DNA of 64,000 nucleotides, from positions 43,310,136-43,374,135 of the forward strand of contig OY759220.1 in assembly GCA_963662175.1 (NCBI GenBank), written 5' to 3'. Shown here piece by piece: positions 25,901 to 33,863 of the stretch. A program made the translations under genes and the position numbers. Numbering within the stretch: position 1 is the stretch's first letter; each line of letters begins with the position of its first letter. The stretch comes from Aradus depressus (Eukaryota; Arthropoda; Insecta; Hemiptera; Aradidae). Under the pieces are notes generated by a model, which was not told the origin of the DNA, did no database searches, and saw nothing but the letters and a program-made list of their open reading frames with translations.

Positions 25901-28900
25901 TTGCACTTGTACCCCTTCGCTTCTAGACCCTTCATAAGACCTCAAAGTTAAGGCCATGAATCATAATAACTAACTAACGCTATTAGATTAATTGGTGATT
26001 TTTTAATTTACTTTTTACAACTTATATACACCTTGGCAAAATCTCATTGTTTTGATATGTATTGTGTTTGTGACTCAAGCCCGGAATTTAACTACGAGGT
26101 TATATAACCTTCTAACAGACCGCTCTTTCGACACCGCAGTCCGATGCCACAGGAGAGCCCTAAATTTCACCTTCTTAGGTTTAGTTAAGTAGGATAGGGA
26201 GGGGTCTTTATGTGAACCTGACATCGCACAGGCTCGGGACCATAACCCCATCCGATGTAGGGCATGCACAAGGCATTCTACCTCCCAGGCCTCAGTCTGG
26301 TTGCGATCTTGACCACAGTAAGCAAGCACGCCCTCTGGTTTGATATGTATGAACTAAGTTGATATCCTCTTTGTGCTCAGACAACATTTGCCATGAGACT
26401 ATGAGGGAGCTTTACTACCTTGGTAGGTCCGTTCATATTTGAATTACTAAAATTGTGATGAGCGGACTTTACTGGAGGCACCATTCACTCAATATGAAAA
26501 CATAAGTTCAATATAATAAGTAAAATAAAGGTAGTTACTGAAACAACTAGAGTCAATAGCGATATGAAAAACAACTTTCCAGGGTTCTTATCAGTACTAG
26601 ATTATAATTATTTAGTAATGTTGATTTAAATTATATAATAATAATTGTTGTTCAATGAAGCTTTTATGGCTCATTGTGGGCCATCATGATGGTCACCATT
26701 ATCATGGCCTCAATGGATGCATCCACACAGTGGTCCATCTAGATGGACCATTCTAGATGTGCATGAATGGGCCATAGTGAATTTATAATTTTTCAATAAG
26801 AAGTTGCCTAGTAACTAGTATGGAGAAGCAGGACATTATATTAAAAACATAATTTGATAAATTAAAACTTACTTTATTTTTATCTTTATGTAGCTTGTCT
26901 TTCGGGTTCCAAATGCAAGACTCCTTTTGATACAACTCAATAAACTTAAATGTCTCTTCTGGAACCCAATTTATTTATTTTTTCGATTTTGCCATGATTA
27001 ATAATAAACAGCTATTTCTTGTTATAGAAAACTAATAACTCAATAAACTAAATATTTCGTTATAATTAAATAATAATAATTACTAAAATCAGTGTTATCA
27101 CGACAACAAGCAGCAGGCATTGATAAGCGTGCGATAAAGGAAATAATGATGGCCCATGGTGTGGACCTGCCACTTTAGCCACTGCGCAGCTTACTTGTGC
27201 AGGCTGGCCAACTTTGATGTGTGTAGTCGGACCGCTCCCAACGCCATCCATGGCCATCACCATCTCCATCATCCACTACTTAATCCACTACAGGCCATCT
27301 ACCCCTCTACACAATGGTGATGGCTCACAGTGGCTCAAGATGAGCCATAGTGTAGAGGAGCCATTAGGTATTTACTTAATTTTTATAATCTCACTCATTA
27401 TTATAAGTAGACTCGGCTCCCCCTGGAAGAAGGATTTAGATGCAGCTTAGTATGATTTATTAAATCTAATCTTGTGGCCATTCCAGAGTGACTGCGATGC
27501 GCTGACGGACCGCCTGCCCCCGGAGATGGTCACGGAGATCCTTCTCCGACTGGACGACCCCTATGATCTCTCCTCAGCCGCCGAGGTCCTCAGCTCTCGC
27601 CTGGTCTCAGAAGAGTCTCTCTGGAAGTCCTTGGTTAGATTCCACTTCACTGAGGAACAAATCAAATTGATCGAACAGATTAAAGGACCGTTCACATCCA
27701 GTCGACGTCTCTTCCAAGAACTAAGAAAGTTGGTGATACTTTTTAAAAATTATTATCATTTTATACACTGGACCATGAAAACAGATAAGAGGGATTTTCA
27801 TGAATATGCCAAACTCTTAACACAGTTTTATTTATATTTTCAACGATACTTCTGTTCTGATACGTTTTCTTTTACCCTATTTTTAATTTCACTTCCAGTT
27901 TGACCTACATAAAAAAAATGACGAGAACTAAATTCTAGCTGGTAAACCCCACTCTTTTCTTCTGTTTTTATTTTGTCTTTAGTGTTGTTGAGATGTTTGT
28001 ATAGTGTATTATTTGTTCTGAAACCTCCTCGAAGCAATACCGAAAGTACTCCCATTTTACATATGCAGTGATGGACAAAATTACCGCACCACTCAATTTT
28101 ATTAGTTTAAAATCGAATCAGTTATCTTTCTCTATTATTAAAATTAATTATAGGTATTAAGGAGTTCTAGTAGTAAACATAGACTGTAAATAAAGCATTG
28201 TTTACTCTTCAGTAATTCCTTTTTAACAAACAATACCATTTTGCCTATCAATTGCAAAACTTCCAAAAATCCATTTTCGATTGTTCCGTTTCATTAGTTG
28301 GTTTCATTTGGTTAAATTTTAAATTTTAAACAATTTCAATCTCTTTTAATGGCTTTAAGTGAGCAAAATTGTGTTAGGGCCATAACTTTATTGGAGGAAG
28401 GGAACAGCCAGCGTGAAGTCGCTAGGAGACTTGGTGTACATCACACGACCATTGGCAGGGTTCATCGGCGCTTTTTGGAAACAGGGCTTTATACCAGAAG
28501 ACCGGGGCAGGGTCGACCAAGATCTACAAACGACAGAGACGATAGATACATTCGTCATCAGGCTTTGCGGAACCGCAGTGTAACTGGAAATGAGATCAGC
28601 AATCTCATAAGGCAAGTTCGAAATGTTTCCATTTCCAGTAGGACTGTAAGAAGAAGGCTTAACGAAAATAACCTTAGAGCCCGACACCCTGCCCGTGGAC
28701 CTCTTCTCACCACAGCTCACAAAAATGCCAGGCTTCAATTTGCACGAGAACATGTGAATTGGACATTGAACGATTGGGGGAGAGTTCTTTTTACAGATGA
28801 GGTTAGAGTAGGCCTCAAATCTTCAGATGGTCGTAATTTTACATGGAGACGCCCAGGGGAAAGGTACGCGCCATGTTGTATGATTCCCCAGGTGGCATTT

Positions 28901-30778
28901 CATGGAGGCTCGTTGATGTTCTGGGGTGGCATTTCCTTTGATGCTCGTACCGCGTTGGTTGTTGTGCGGGGAAGGTCTCTAACATCACAAAGGTACTTAG
29001 AAGAGATAATTGAAGAACATGTATTGCCATATGCGCCCTATATTGGTGAAAGATTCATGCTGATGCATGATAATGCCAAGCCACATAGGGCACGTATTGT
29101 GGATGACTACCTCAATGAGGTGGGGAATGAGCGCTTAGCATGGCCACCAAGGAGTCCAGACTTAAATCCGATTGAACATGTTTGGGACCAACTGAAGCGA
29201 CGTGTACGAAGGAGAAACCCAGGTCCTAGCACCCTTGAAGAGTTGGAAAGAGCAGTTTTGGAAGAATGGGACAATATTCCCCAGGACTTTATTCAAAATC
29301 TGTTTCAATCAATGGAAAGGCGTTTAACGGACGTTATTCGGGCCAGAGGTGGGAATACTCGCTATTGAAAAAAAGAAAAGCAATTTTTTTACGGTTTTTA
29401 ATTCTTGAAGTTTAGCATTTTTTTTTCGTTTAATCAAAGATTTTTTTTTTTTTTTTTCAAATGACATTATTTCAATCAGAAATATTTGTGAGGTTCAAAA
29501 TATGATTACACAAAAATAAATTACAAATTTTAAGGTGGTGCGGTAATTTTGTCCATCAGTGTATATTTGTGTAATAGACAATATTAAAAAAAAAAAAAGT
29601 ACGTTTTTTCTTTACTTTTTATTTATATATTCGTTCAGTGTCTGTTAAATCAGTTATATGTTCATGTTCCTCCAAAGAAGTCACACACTTTCTTCCATTC
29701 ATTAGGATCGATTATTTCATAATTGACCGATTATATCAATATTCGAATGTAATTCATATACATTTAATATGTTTGACAAAATGACCGACCCTTTGATATT
29801 GCTCAGAGGTTTTCAATTGGGAGTACTTTCGGTATTGCTACCATCTTCAGCCACGACTTAACAAATACTGAATACCGAAAGTACTCCCATATTATATATA
29901 TTTTGTGTGAAATAGACAATTAAAAAAAAAAAAAAAACATACGTTTTTCTTTATTTTTTATTGTTTCACAATATCTCTGCAAAAAATGTTAAGTATAATC
30001 GTTTTCAATAGGCTTTAAATCTGGATGGTAAGTAGGCAACTTGGTAAAATAAAAAGAGCTTTTTCTAAAATTTCGTTGAGTTGAACATTTTTATATAGTG
30101 ATTCAAGCCGTTTTATTAACTCATATGATTCCTGATTGGAAATACATAGTTTGAATAATGGCAATTTTTTGATGGAGTGTGTTAGTACTGGCGATGAGGC
30201 TCGGTCACTCCGCTCTTTTACCTTTGATGGATTTATGTTTTACTGTTACTCTCGTATTTAAAAGTTTCATCTCACAAAACTGTGATAAATCAACAATAGC
30301 AGTTCTCTAGCTCTTTCCAATTCTTAAGAGTACTGTCACAGTCGGAGTAAGTATATGTCTCTGCAACAGAATTGAGTAACTTCTCACTATCAGACTGGAG
30401 CACAGATTTTCATTCGAAAATATCCTACAAAATGACGGCCCCACTGAGATCCATTAATCAAATTGGTTTCGAATTCCTTCTCCCTGGGTGGGGTGTCCCA
30501 TCTATAGACTTTGCTGCTATACTTTCAGCTGTCGAAACTGGAGTATACTCCTAATTTTTGCATTAGTTAACACTTTCATTTTCACAGTGATTTTTTTTTT
30601 CTTTGTTCTCAGGAAGTTTGGACTTCGAGAAGAGTACGCCGATAGTCTCCGGCTGTGCCGGGGCTGCCGGTCCCTCTTCTGGGGCAGCTCCGGACACCCG
30701 TGCCTCTCCAGTCGTCCTGCCTCACTCACTCATGTTCCCATCTCCCCGACAGCCTTCCTGACCTTCTTCTCTCTCTAA
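10836..30778 (+). CDS. FBXO25/FBXO32-like: F-box protein of the FBXO25/FBXO32 (atrogin-1) family, 8 exons
   Basis: Joined exons: 10836-10960, 12731-12769, 13188-13243, 13336-13388, 13469-13658, 24607-24779, 27487-27728 and 30613-30778. They total 1044 nt (347 codons plus stop), with matching phases and GT-AG junctions. Family members are about 355 residues and are substrate receptors of SCF (Skp1-Cul1-F-box) ubiquitin ligases. Diagnostic parts are the N terminus [18 protein letters not shown], the [18 protein letters not shown] segment, the internally placed F-box (about residues 216-262, starting [15 protein letters not shown]), and the C-terminal [10 protein letters not shown]...GHPC segment. 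FBXO25 and FBXO32 arose within vertebrates as far as I know, so an insect gene should be called co-orthologous. The gene looks intact despite about 17 kb of transposons in its introns. Confidence 0.93.
11430..11935 (-). pseudogene. Jockey-type LINE 3' fragment in F-box intron 1
   Basis: On the reverse strand the pieces [30 protein letters not shown] and a degenerate wrxxRN/DISAF-like region follow one another, with stops and at least one frameshift. They correspond to the RT connection/thumb region of Jockey-clade elements. It is a different and older family than the fragment at 8821-10387. Confidence 0.65.
12034..12385 (-). mobile_element. full-length tRNA-derived SINE (reverse), in F-box intron 1
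   Basis: The reverse strand starts gagggcgccggtagctcag, with a pol III A box (tagctcagtggta) and B box (gggttcgtagccc), and a non-tRNA body. It ends with four AACCT repeats (the ggttaggttaggtt run at 12034). It is flanked by a perfect 13-bp target duplication aattttattttaa (12021-12033 and 12386-12398). It is nearly identical to the copy at 46212. Confidence 0.93.
12731..12769 (+). CDS. FBXO25/FBXO32-like: F-box gene exon 2 (39-bp micro-exon)
   Basis: Flanked by a clear acceptor (gtgtccacag) and donor (gtaagg). It reads [13 protein letters not shown] in the phase dictated by exon 1. Similarity to vertebrate proteins is weak in this linker, so the call rests on splice signals and phase continuity. 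Confidence 0.7.
13188..13243 (+). CDS. FBXO25/FBXO32-like: F-box gene exon 3 (acidic linker)
   Basis: 56 bp between a T-rich acceptor and gtattt donor. It encodes [18 protein letters not shown], a strongly acidic stretch. In the vertebrate proteins this region contains a basic Lys-Lys-Arg-Lys-Lys cluster; no such cluster is seen here. Confidence 0.72.
13336..13388 (+). CDS. FBXO25/FBXO32-like: F-box gene exon 4
   Basis: Encodes about 18 residues ending ITIKSTKE, aligning to the WIYVHKGSTKE-type segment of the family. Acceptor caacag, donor gtaact. Ends in phase 0. Confidence 0.85.
13469..13658 (+). CDS. FBXO25/FBXO32-like: F-box gene exon 5
   Basis: Starts in phase 0 after gtgtgtcag with [16 protein letters not shown], then [19 protein letters not shown], a well-conserved helical region of the family. 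A second cag seven bases downstream would break the frame. Donor gtaaca; phase 1. Confidence 0.92.
13659..14239. other. F-box intron 5, 5' part
   Basis: AT-rich intron sequence between exon 5 and the Gypsy 3' LTR. I see no gene or repeat in it. Confidence 0.6.
14240..14425 (-). repeat. Gypsy 3' LTR
   Basis: On the reverse strand it starts TGTGGCGTAGCCACATG directly after a purine tract (AAAGGAGGGAAGAG, 14426-14439) and ends CGCTACA, so it has TG...CA ends. Most of it matches 24043-24200. Confidence 0.85.
14439..16020 (-). CDS. Gypsy RNase H remainder and integrase
   Basis: The reading starts at the junction with [16 protein letters not shown] and the TDHSSLRWL motif of RNase H. Integrase then shows the zinc-binding His/His/Cys/Cys region ([10 protein letters not shown] ... 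FINCCPDCG), then catalytic Asp (AMDLLGPLP), Asp ([11 protein letters not shown]) and Glu ([10 protein letters not shown]). The C terminus ends RDERPH, just before the polypurine tract. No chromodomain is evident. This part is open throughout. Confidence 0.9.
16021..16594 (-). repeat. 3' LTR of the gag-only element
   Basis: Begins tgtaatgatttg and ends gttacatatta on the + strand. It is preceded in the element by the purine tract AGGAGGAAGAGGGGGG (reverse of 16595-16610). Same length and, by eye, the same sequence as 20619-21192. Confidence 0.88.
16611..18954. other. non-coding body of the gag-only element
   Basis: 2.3 kb of AT-rich sequence between the gag stop and the polypurine tract. Only low-complexity frames are seen, and no pol motif in any frame. 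Confidence 0.7.
18955..20253 (-). CDS. Gag-like protein of the gag-only element
   Basis: 432 residues starting [15 protein letters not shown]. The N-terminal 75 residues look coiled-coil (heptad-like [18 protein letters not shown]). A helical capsid-like middle follows ([20 protein letters not shown] ... [15 protein letters not shown]). The C-terminal part is rich in Arg, Asn and Gly ([18 protein letters not shown]) and ends with a basic RKKKSK cluster. There is no CCHC knuckle, so nucleic-acid binding would rest on the basic Arg/Asn/Gly region. The frame is intact, which suggests selection or youth. Confidence 0.82.
   Translation of the reverse strand: MATETVSPSMMEKLIDTINSLSDKVNSLVGERAENKRIMAAIQLGLNNLSTAVQADRENLNQLSAEFGKSRKTEVPEKSDQGLNSAFLSMDSKVSECTFNKIKIPNYIERRIESFPRLIVNDPTSVIVFLENLFDCYLIEKQYMSDIIKRLSYKDPSNRILKKLVELNMCDFNEIRDKFIRELTTPKVRLLYEFKYIHRVQKVDESFRDFADSVVKFCKILDRNSEYDIVVIVLEGINSKTRGFCNFQNRPTNLKELYNLIEEVDKLCLIESSENYNGSNFETNYTERLLCKGQINDQHFDRSKSQGNHMRFFRYNGYNRNRFNGNFSNGNVNRNSQGNYYRKRDNGGYGNRNSESYVYKGNQFSAKAGRYVTNDKVTSPSNGHSQLFTLSSDTLKGLINECIVNNNKCNYNSYGKTSRKKKSKSVLIDKSV
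20602..20614 (-). other. primer-binding site matching initiator tRNA-Met
   Basis: TGGTAGCAGAGCG on the reverse strand, four bases inside the 5' LTR. The complement gctctgctacca is the 3' end of animal initiator methionine tRNA as I know it. Confidence 0.7.
20619..21192 (-). repeat. 5' LTR of the gag-only element
   Basis: Identical in length to the 3' LTR. Its right end joins the Gypsy RNase H reading after RKEMLAL. The apparent identity of the two LTRs suggests recent insertion. Confidence 0.88.
21193..22321 (-). pseudogene. Gypsy reverse transcriptase and start of RNase H
   Basis: Open frame with [37 protein letters not shown] and the catalytic [12 protein letters not shown] (YLDD). The RNase H beginning [18 protein letters not shown] carries the first catalytic Asp. 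The frame is cut after RKEMLAL by the nested LTR element. RNase H similarity resumes at 16020 with [13 protein letters not shown]. Confidence 0.92.
22322..22859 (-). pseudogene. Gypsy protease-RT linker, broken
   Basis: It continues protease similarity ([20 protein letters not shown]) in a different frame from gag. It has one in-frame TGA at about 22578, moves back to the RT frame near 22400, and meets another TGA near 22322 before the [12 protein letters not shown] segment. These lesions would prevent a full Pol protein. Confidence 0.75.
22787..24019 (-). CDS. Gypsy gag-protease frame
   Basis: 410-residue frame starting [14 protein letters not shown]. It shows a retrotransposon capsid-like region ([16 protein letters not shown] through [12 protein letters not shown]), a coiled stretch, one CCHC zinc knuckle ([14 protein letters not shown], about residues 258-271), and an aspartic protease active site ([20 protein letters not shown], about 319-338). 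The frame leaves the homologous reading near 22860, where protease similarity continues in another frame, so a 1-nt indel lies there. Confidence 0.88.
   Translation of the reverse strand: MPKERQHAPGKRSGADEAVDRRPLIFPKEFTAGTWTDYVEYFDKVTRINKWNDDEKVQFLSLCLTGESLSIYKNMSRTDQGDFALVCRTIGVKLDPPERRELKKDEFKGRRQARGESLTQFATALETLYNEAYPERVGEAVRQETLKDHFLEGLRDKNVRFQAALTSPDTLESALTRALKMEVIALRHGPMSFTAEVQDTGDSQVVAPTDPIPGTSVFYTMLREQEKKITALTRAVEELVVGKEAKRADRGRRSLVCWACGRSGHIRAHCPVKPPKGKLMPAADEDLSVVDLPMVPTVGVKEDGLRKNYVDLSVNGVPVRALVDSGASVTLLSADLARRLGVHPCEEYGRGLRSANGGTISTHGLAEVIITVGGKPYGHKVVIGDVWCASFWVSTSWRTSKSNCCLDAES
24025..24041 (-). other. Gypsy primer-binding site candidate
   Basis: TGGTGGCAGCGGTGGGA on the reverse strand, one base inside the 5' LTR and a few bases before the gag start codon. 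TGG at this place complements a tRNA 3' CCA end; I cannot assign the tRNA. Confidence 0.6.
24043..24200 (-). repeat. Gypsy 5' LTR, outer end missing
   Basis: It matches the 3' LTR from the CTACA end outwards until 24200, where the match stops at ...atatatatta. About 30 bases of the outer end, including the TGTGGCGTAGCC terminus, are absent. The next bases (gggggctcttttg) are unrelated. No target-site duplication can therefore be verified. Confidence 0.8.
24201..24606. other. F-box intron 5, 3' part
   Basis: Sequence between the truncated Gypsy 5' LTR and exon 6. Nothing recognisable apart from the exon 6 acceptor. Confidence 0.5.
24607..24779 (+). CDS. FBXO25/FBXO32-like: F-box gene exon 6
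   Basis: GC-rich exon after acceptor tgttacag. It encodes [19 protein letters not shown] and [18 protein letters not shown], corresponding to the family segment before the F-box. It lies 10.9 kb from exon 5 because of nested LTR elements in intron 5. Donor gtatct, phase 0. Confidence 0.9.
25270..25976 (+). mobile_element. old SINE copy split by a 0.45-kb insertion (F-box intron 6)
   Basis: 25270-25475 matches the SINE body (ggtcccgagcctgtacaatg to gcgctctggtagtagg). The missing 3' part (cataagacctc...catgaatcataa) is found at 25933-25976, followed by an actaacta-type tail. The intervening 25476-25932 is unrelated and contains a short inverted repeat, ggggtacaagtg / cacttgtacccc. Confidence 0.7.
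26062..26337 (-). mobile_element. old SINE copy, reverse (F-box intron 6)
   Basis: Degenerate antisense copy: gactcaagcccgga at the tail side, acaggctcgggaccat in the body, and gcaagcacgccctc near the tRNA end. It belongs to the same family as 12034 and 46212 but is strongly diverged. Confidence 0.72.
26340..27486. other. F-box intron 6, 3' part, with a CCAT/ATGG-rich island
   Basis: No gene seen. Two clusters, about 26660-26785 and 27140-27365, are dense in ggccat/atggcc and ggctcat/atgagcc words in both orientations, which could form imperfect hairpins. They may be the ends of an unrecognised repeat about 0.7 kb long. Confidence 0.4.
27487..27728 (+). CDS. FBXO25/FBXO32-like: F-box gene exon 7 (F-box domain)
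   Basis: Encodes [39 protein letters not shown] and [13 protein letters not shown], the complete F-box and following segment. F-boxes bind Skp1. The donor gttggt is weak but gives the phase needed by exon 8. Confidence 0.93.
27755..28065 (-). pseudogene. Penelope-like element remnant with GIY-YIG endonuclease part
   Basis: The reverse strand carries [11 protein letters not shown] and [20 protein letters not shown], matching the GIY-YIG endonuclease of Penelope-like retroelements (GVY...YVGQTG). The ccgaaagtactcccat end motif lies at 28039-28055. A Tc1 element interrupts the remnant, and the flank continues after 29561 (tgtgtaatagacaat). Confidence 0.7.
28066..29561 (+). mobile_element. Tc1-like DNA transposon, apparently intact (F-box intron 7)
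   Basis: Terminal inverted repeats of about 27 bp (28066-28092 and 29535-29561) share gatggacaaaattaccgcac; the outermost bases differ slightly. TA lies at both junctions (the left has an extra tg). The single transposase frame is uninterrupted. It is inserted in a Penelope remnant inside intron 7, in the same orientation as the host gene. Confidence 0.92.
28349..29368 (+). CDS. Tc1 transposase, DD34E
   Basis: 339 residues with an N-terminal helix-turn-helix of the paired-like type ([20 protein letters not shown]), then a GRPR-type minor-groove motif (PGQGRPRST). The catalytic triad is Asp in VLFTDEVRV, Asp in LMHDNAKPH and Glu in [12 protein letters not shown]. Exactly 34 residues lie between the second Asp and the Glu, the Tc1 spacing. 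Length is typical (about 340). It would cut and paste the element at TA sites. No stop or frameshift is visible, so it may be active. Confidence 0.94.
   Translation: MALSEQNCVRAITLLEEGNSQREVARRLGVHHTTIGRVHRRFLETGLYTRRPGQGRPRSTNDRDDRYIRHQALRNRSVTGNEISNLIRQVRNVSISSRTVRRRLNENNLRARHPARGPLLTTAHKNARLQFAREHVNWTLNDWGRVLFTDEVRVGLKSSDGRNFTWRRPGERYAPCCMIPQVAFHGGSLMFWGGISFDARTALVVVRGRSLTSQRYLEEIIEEHVLPYAPYIGERFMLMHDNAKPHRARIVDDYLNEVGNERLAWPPRSPDLNPIEHVWDQLKRRVRRRNPGPSTLEELERAVLEEWDNIPQDFIQNLFQSMERRLTDVIRARGGNTRY
29562..30612. other. rest of F-box intron 7, including a Penelope end hairpin
   Basis: At 29831-29902 the sequence gggagtactttcggtatt is followed in inverse orientation by aataccgaaagtactccc. 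This matches the terminal motif of the Penelope remnants at 28040 and 51842. The remainder up to exon 8 shows nothing recognisable. Confidence 0.6.
30613..30778 (+). CDS. FBXO25/FBXO32-like: F-box gene exon 8 (C terminus, stop)
   Basis: Encodes [19 protein letters not shown], then [11 protein letters not shown] and the end LTFFSL, matching the C terminus of the family (Cys-x2-Cys, GHPC, hydrophobic tail). Stop at 30776-30778. Degenerate tandem copies of this exon follow. Confidence 0.92.
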
Positions 30779-31165
30779 GCTTCCTCCCTCTCTCGAGACA
30801 CCCTGATGGTCTCCGGCTGTTGGTCCCTGTTCTGAGGTATCTCCGGACACCCTTGCCTCTCCAGTCGTCCTGCCTCACTCATCTCATCCCTCCTACCGCC
30901 TCACTTCTTCCTCTCTTTCTCATGGCACCTTGATGATCTCCTGCTGTGCAGCGGTTGTTGTACCCTGTTCTGGGGTAGCTCCGGAGATCCGTGCCTCTCC
31001 AGTGGTCCTGCCTCAGTCATGTCCCCATCTCCCCGACAGCCTTCCTGATCTTCTTCTCTCTCTTAACCTCCTCCCTCTCTTGAGACACTGTAGGTCTCCG
31101 GCTGTGCAGCGGCTTTTGGTCCCTGTTCTGGGGTAGCTCCGGATACAAACTCTCCACCCCTTTTT
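30779..31165 (+). repeat. degenerate tandem copies of the last F-box exon
   Basis: Three further copies of the exon 8 coding sequence follow the stop, at about 30810-30936, 30937-31096 and 31097-31165. Each begins ctccggctgt or ctcctgctgt, then ggtccctgttctg, agctccgga, and (except the last, short one) gcctctccagt. The period is 127-160 bp. None keeps a full frame. They would lie in the 3' UTR. Confidence 0.85.
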
Positions 31166-31534
31166 GTCCCTTTAAAGACCTCCATACGCATACTCGATAT
31201 TGTTTTGTATAATTCTTTTTACTAGTAAAAAAAATCATTGATAATTTACGCACATAGTTTTAAGTGAAACTTCTAATCCTAATTTACTCCTTCCACGTTT
31301 TCTATTGTTATTATTTCTTACTTTTTAGTTGTAACTTTTCTTGTAGTAAGGAAAACAGAGAACAATGAATACAGCAATATTTTTGGTAATTCTTAATTAT
31401 CCTAGTCAATGAAATATGTACTGTAAAATATGGAATCAATGTCTATATTTAATTGTCCTCCTGCACCTCCGTCCTTATGTATTATTTACTCCATTTTTAA
31501 ATTACATTACGTAGAAATATCTTCGGGAAAGTTA

Positions 31535-31540
31535 AATAAA
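31535..31540 (+). terminator. candidate polyadenylation signal of the F-box gene
   Basis: AATAAA about 760 bases after the stop codon, in an A/T-rich stretch with further aataaa-like words. It is the first clear hexamer noted downstream, but transcript data would be needed. Confidence 0.35.
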
Positions 31541-33748
31541 AAATGTATTTATATATTAAAAATAAATAATGTAAAATTAAGACATATGTATAGTCACTTT
31601 ATGGCTCAGATGTGTTTGTGTGGATTTGTTTTGTTCAACGAAAGTTTGTTATAATTCTCAGTGTCTGAAATAGGGCAGGGTGTATCGTCTGACAGGTTTA
31701 TGACAAGATTAGATATTGTGTCACAAAACCTGATAACTGTGATTGTGAAAAAAATATTGTTAAAAAAATTATGTATATTTGATTGTTTTCAAAATGTTCG
31801 TTTGTTGGTTGGGAATAAGAGTTCATAAATTTTAAAGGTGCTTCTTTTTAGCTCGTCGGAGAACCTCGAAAACAGGATAAGTGGTACCGCCGGTATTTTA
31901 AATGAAATTTTTATGGTACCTATTTAAATTATTTTATTTTTATCTAAAGGAACAGGCTTTTGTTTTTATCTTAACATGGCTTATTGAACTGAGATTGATT
32001 ATTGAACCCTGTAATCTTATTAAATACACTGCCCGACAAAATTGACGCATAATTAATTTTTTTTGATAAAAATGAAAATTAAGTGTGCATAATGGTCATC
32101 GTTTGAAACACGGCTGAGGCTCTTAGGTTTTGGATGGATTATGCCGTCCTTCGGAAGGGACATAAAGCGATGGTCCCGAGCCTGTACGATGTCAAATACT
32201 CCCCTTAAAGACCCCTACCCTAAGTGAATATACATGGGTAGGCAACATTTAGGATTCCCATTGTAGAGTCGGGCTCATGTTTACCAGAGCTACGAAAGAG
32301 CTCTCTGGTGGTAGTTCAAGCCCGGGCATAAGTCATAATAACTAACAACTTTAATATAAACAAATGCGCTGTCTCCACGAACGGCCTCTCATTTTTCTCT
32401 TCAGTTCAGAAGATAATACATACTATTTTTAGTATTGTCTTGAATGTTGTTGCTAATTTGAACAGACCACAAAATTTAACTGAAACACAGACTATACAAG
32501 TCGTGTGGCGCGCTTTTGTAAGAGTCAACGTGCCATCGCGTGAGGCGCGACTCAGGGGACCCTGAGAAATGGCCTTGTTACCAGGGTTGAGTTCAAATGC
32601 GGAATTGGATATCGCCACTATATCTGATCGAACTGTACTAAGAAGGCCGGCTCGGTGACCCCGCCTCACAAAATTTCAATTTGGCAGACCACATCTTTCC
32701 ATAAGATAAATAATAAATTGGAATTAACATTTTGAAAAACTGTTAATTCGTAAAAACAAGATGCTGCGTTAATATCGTCGGGCTGTGTACATTTAAATGT
32801 ATTCTTATTAAAATAGTAAATTATAGGTACTTATATTTATAATGGCTGCTATAGTGCTAGATTAGGATAGTCGTGAAATAAACTATTGTTAGTCTAATGA
32901 GTGATGATTTAAAAATGGAAAATATAATATTAACTATAATTTTATTATTTTTTTATAATGGAAAATGTTTCTGTGATAATGTTTATTTTAATTTTGAAAA
33001 TTCTTTCAAATTTTATACTTACAATTAGAATTATTTAATTTTTTATGTTTTGTCGGTACATCACTGTACTTCGCAAAATGGATAATTTCACATTTGGAAT
33101 GATTTAAAAATAAATTAATTGTTAACGGTAACGGTTAATTTTATGGAATAAAATAATAATCTGATTCTATTGACAATTTTGCACACACATATAGCGAAGT
33201 GCAGCTATGGCAATTAAACAAGAGTACTACAACTTGCAATAAATGTTGTAGTATTGAGAATTTAGTGTTTATTTATTTAACAAATCCGATTAAATCATTG
33301 AGAACGTGTGTAATTCAAACTATCCGCCTTAATATTGAATACAAATTTAAAAAAAGTTCTATAAATAATCATATATTTTGTAGTATTGAGTTACGCCTGA
33401 TGTACTTCTAACGAATATTCCTTGCATAATTATTATTACAATTTACTGTTAATAATAAATAAATAGAGTTGTATTTTTATAAAAACACTGGTATACTAAT
33501 GTGCAAATTAAAATCTTTTTATAGTTTTAGTAGGCAAAAAAGTAGGCATAATGATTTTAAATATTGTTGAAATTTTATCTGAGAAATGAACGTATATTTT
33601 GGATGTGATATTTAACGCCTATAAAGCCCGTATGGTAGCTGAAACTGTGCAGTGGTGCGGAATGGGCGTTTCACAGCTTCTGTTGTATGAAAAACAAATT
33701 ATTTTCTAAAGAACCTCTCAAAGAATGTTAAAAATTATTCGTAAGTAT
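31541..33748. other. AT-rich intergenic spacer
   Basis: Apart from one SINE copy (32105-32338), and a short acactgcccgacaaaattga word at 32028 that resembles a Tc1 terminal repeat without a partner, I see nothing. Confidence 0.5.
32105..32338 (+). mobile_element. SINE fragment
   Basis: SINE body with gccgtccttcgga, gcgatggtcccgagcctg and gtagagtcgggctcatg. The tRNA-derived head is missing and the tail reads cataataactaac rather than AACCT repeats. Confidence 0.75.
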
Positions 33749-33863
33749 ATTGAAATAGAATTTTGGCAATTTCGTCTCAGTACCTTCCTTGTCCAGTCCT
33801 GATTTTGTCCCCTTAATTGACAATACGAATGTCTGTTACAGTTTTAAATCACCAGCTCTACTA
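33749..33863 (+). repeat. 115-bp target-site duplication, left copy
   Basis: Matches 37319-37433 without visible mismatch. The first few bases (attga) overlap the element's own tail repeat, so the exact length is uncertain by about 5. Confidence 0.9.

Noticed and set aside
32028..32060. Second Tc1 element start
   Set aside because: The word resembles a Tc1 terminal repeat, but no matching inverted end or transposase was found nearby.
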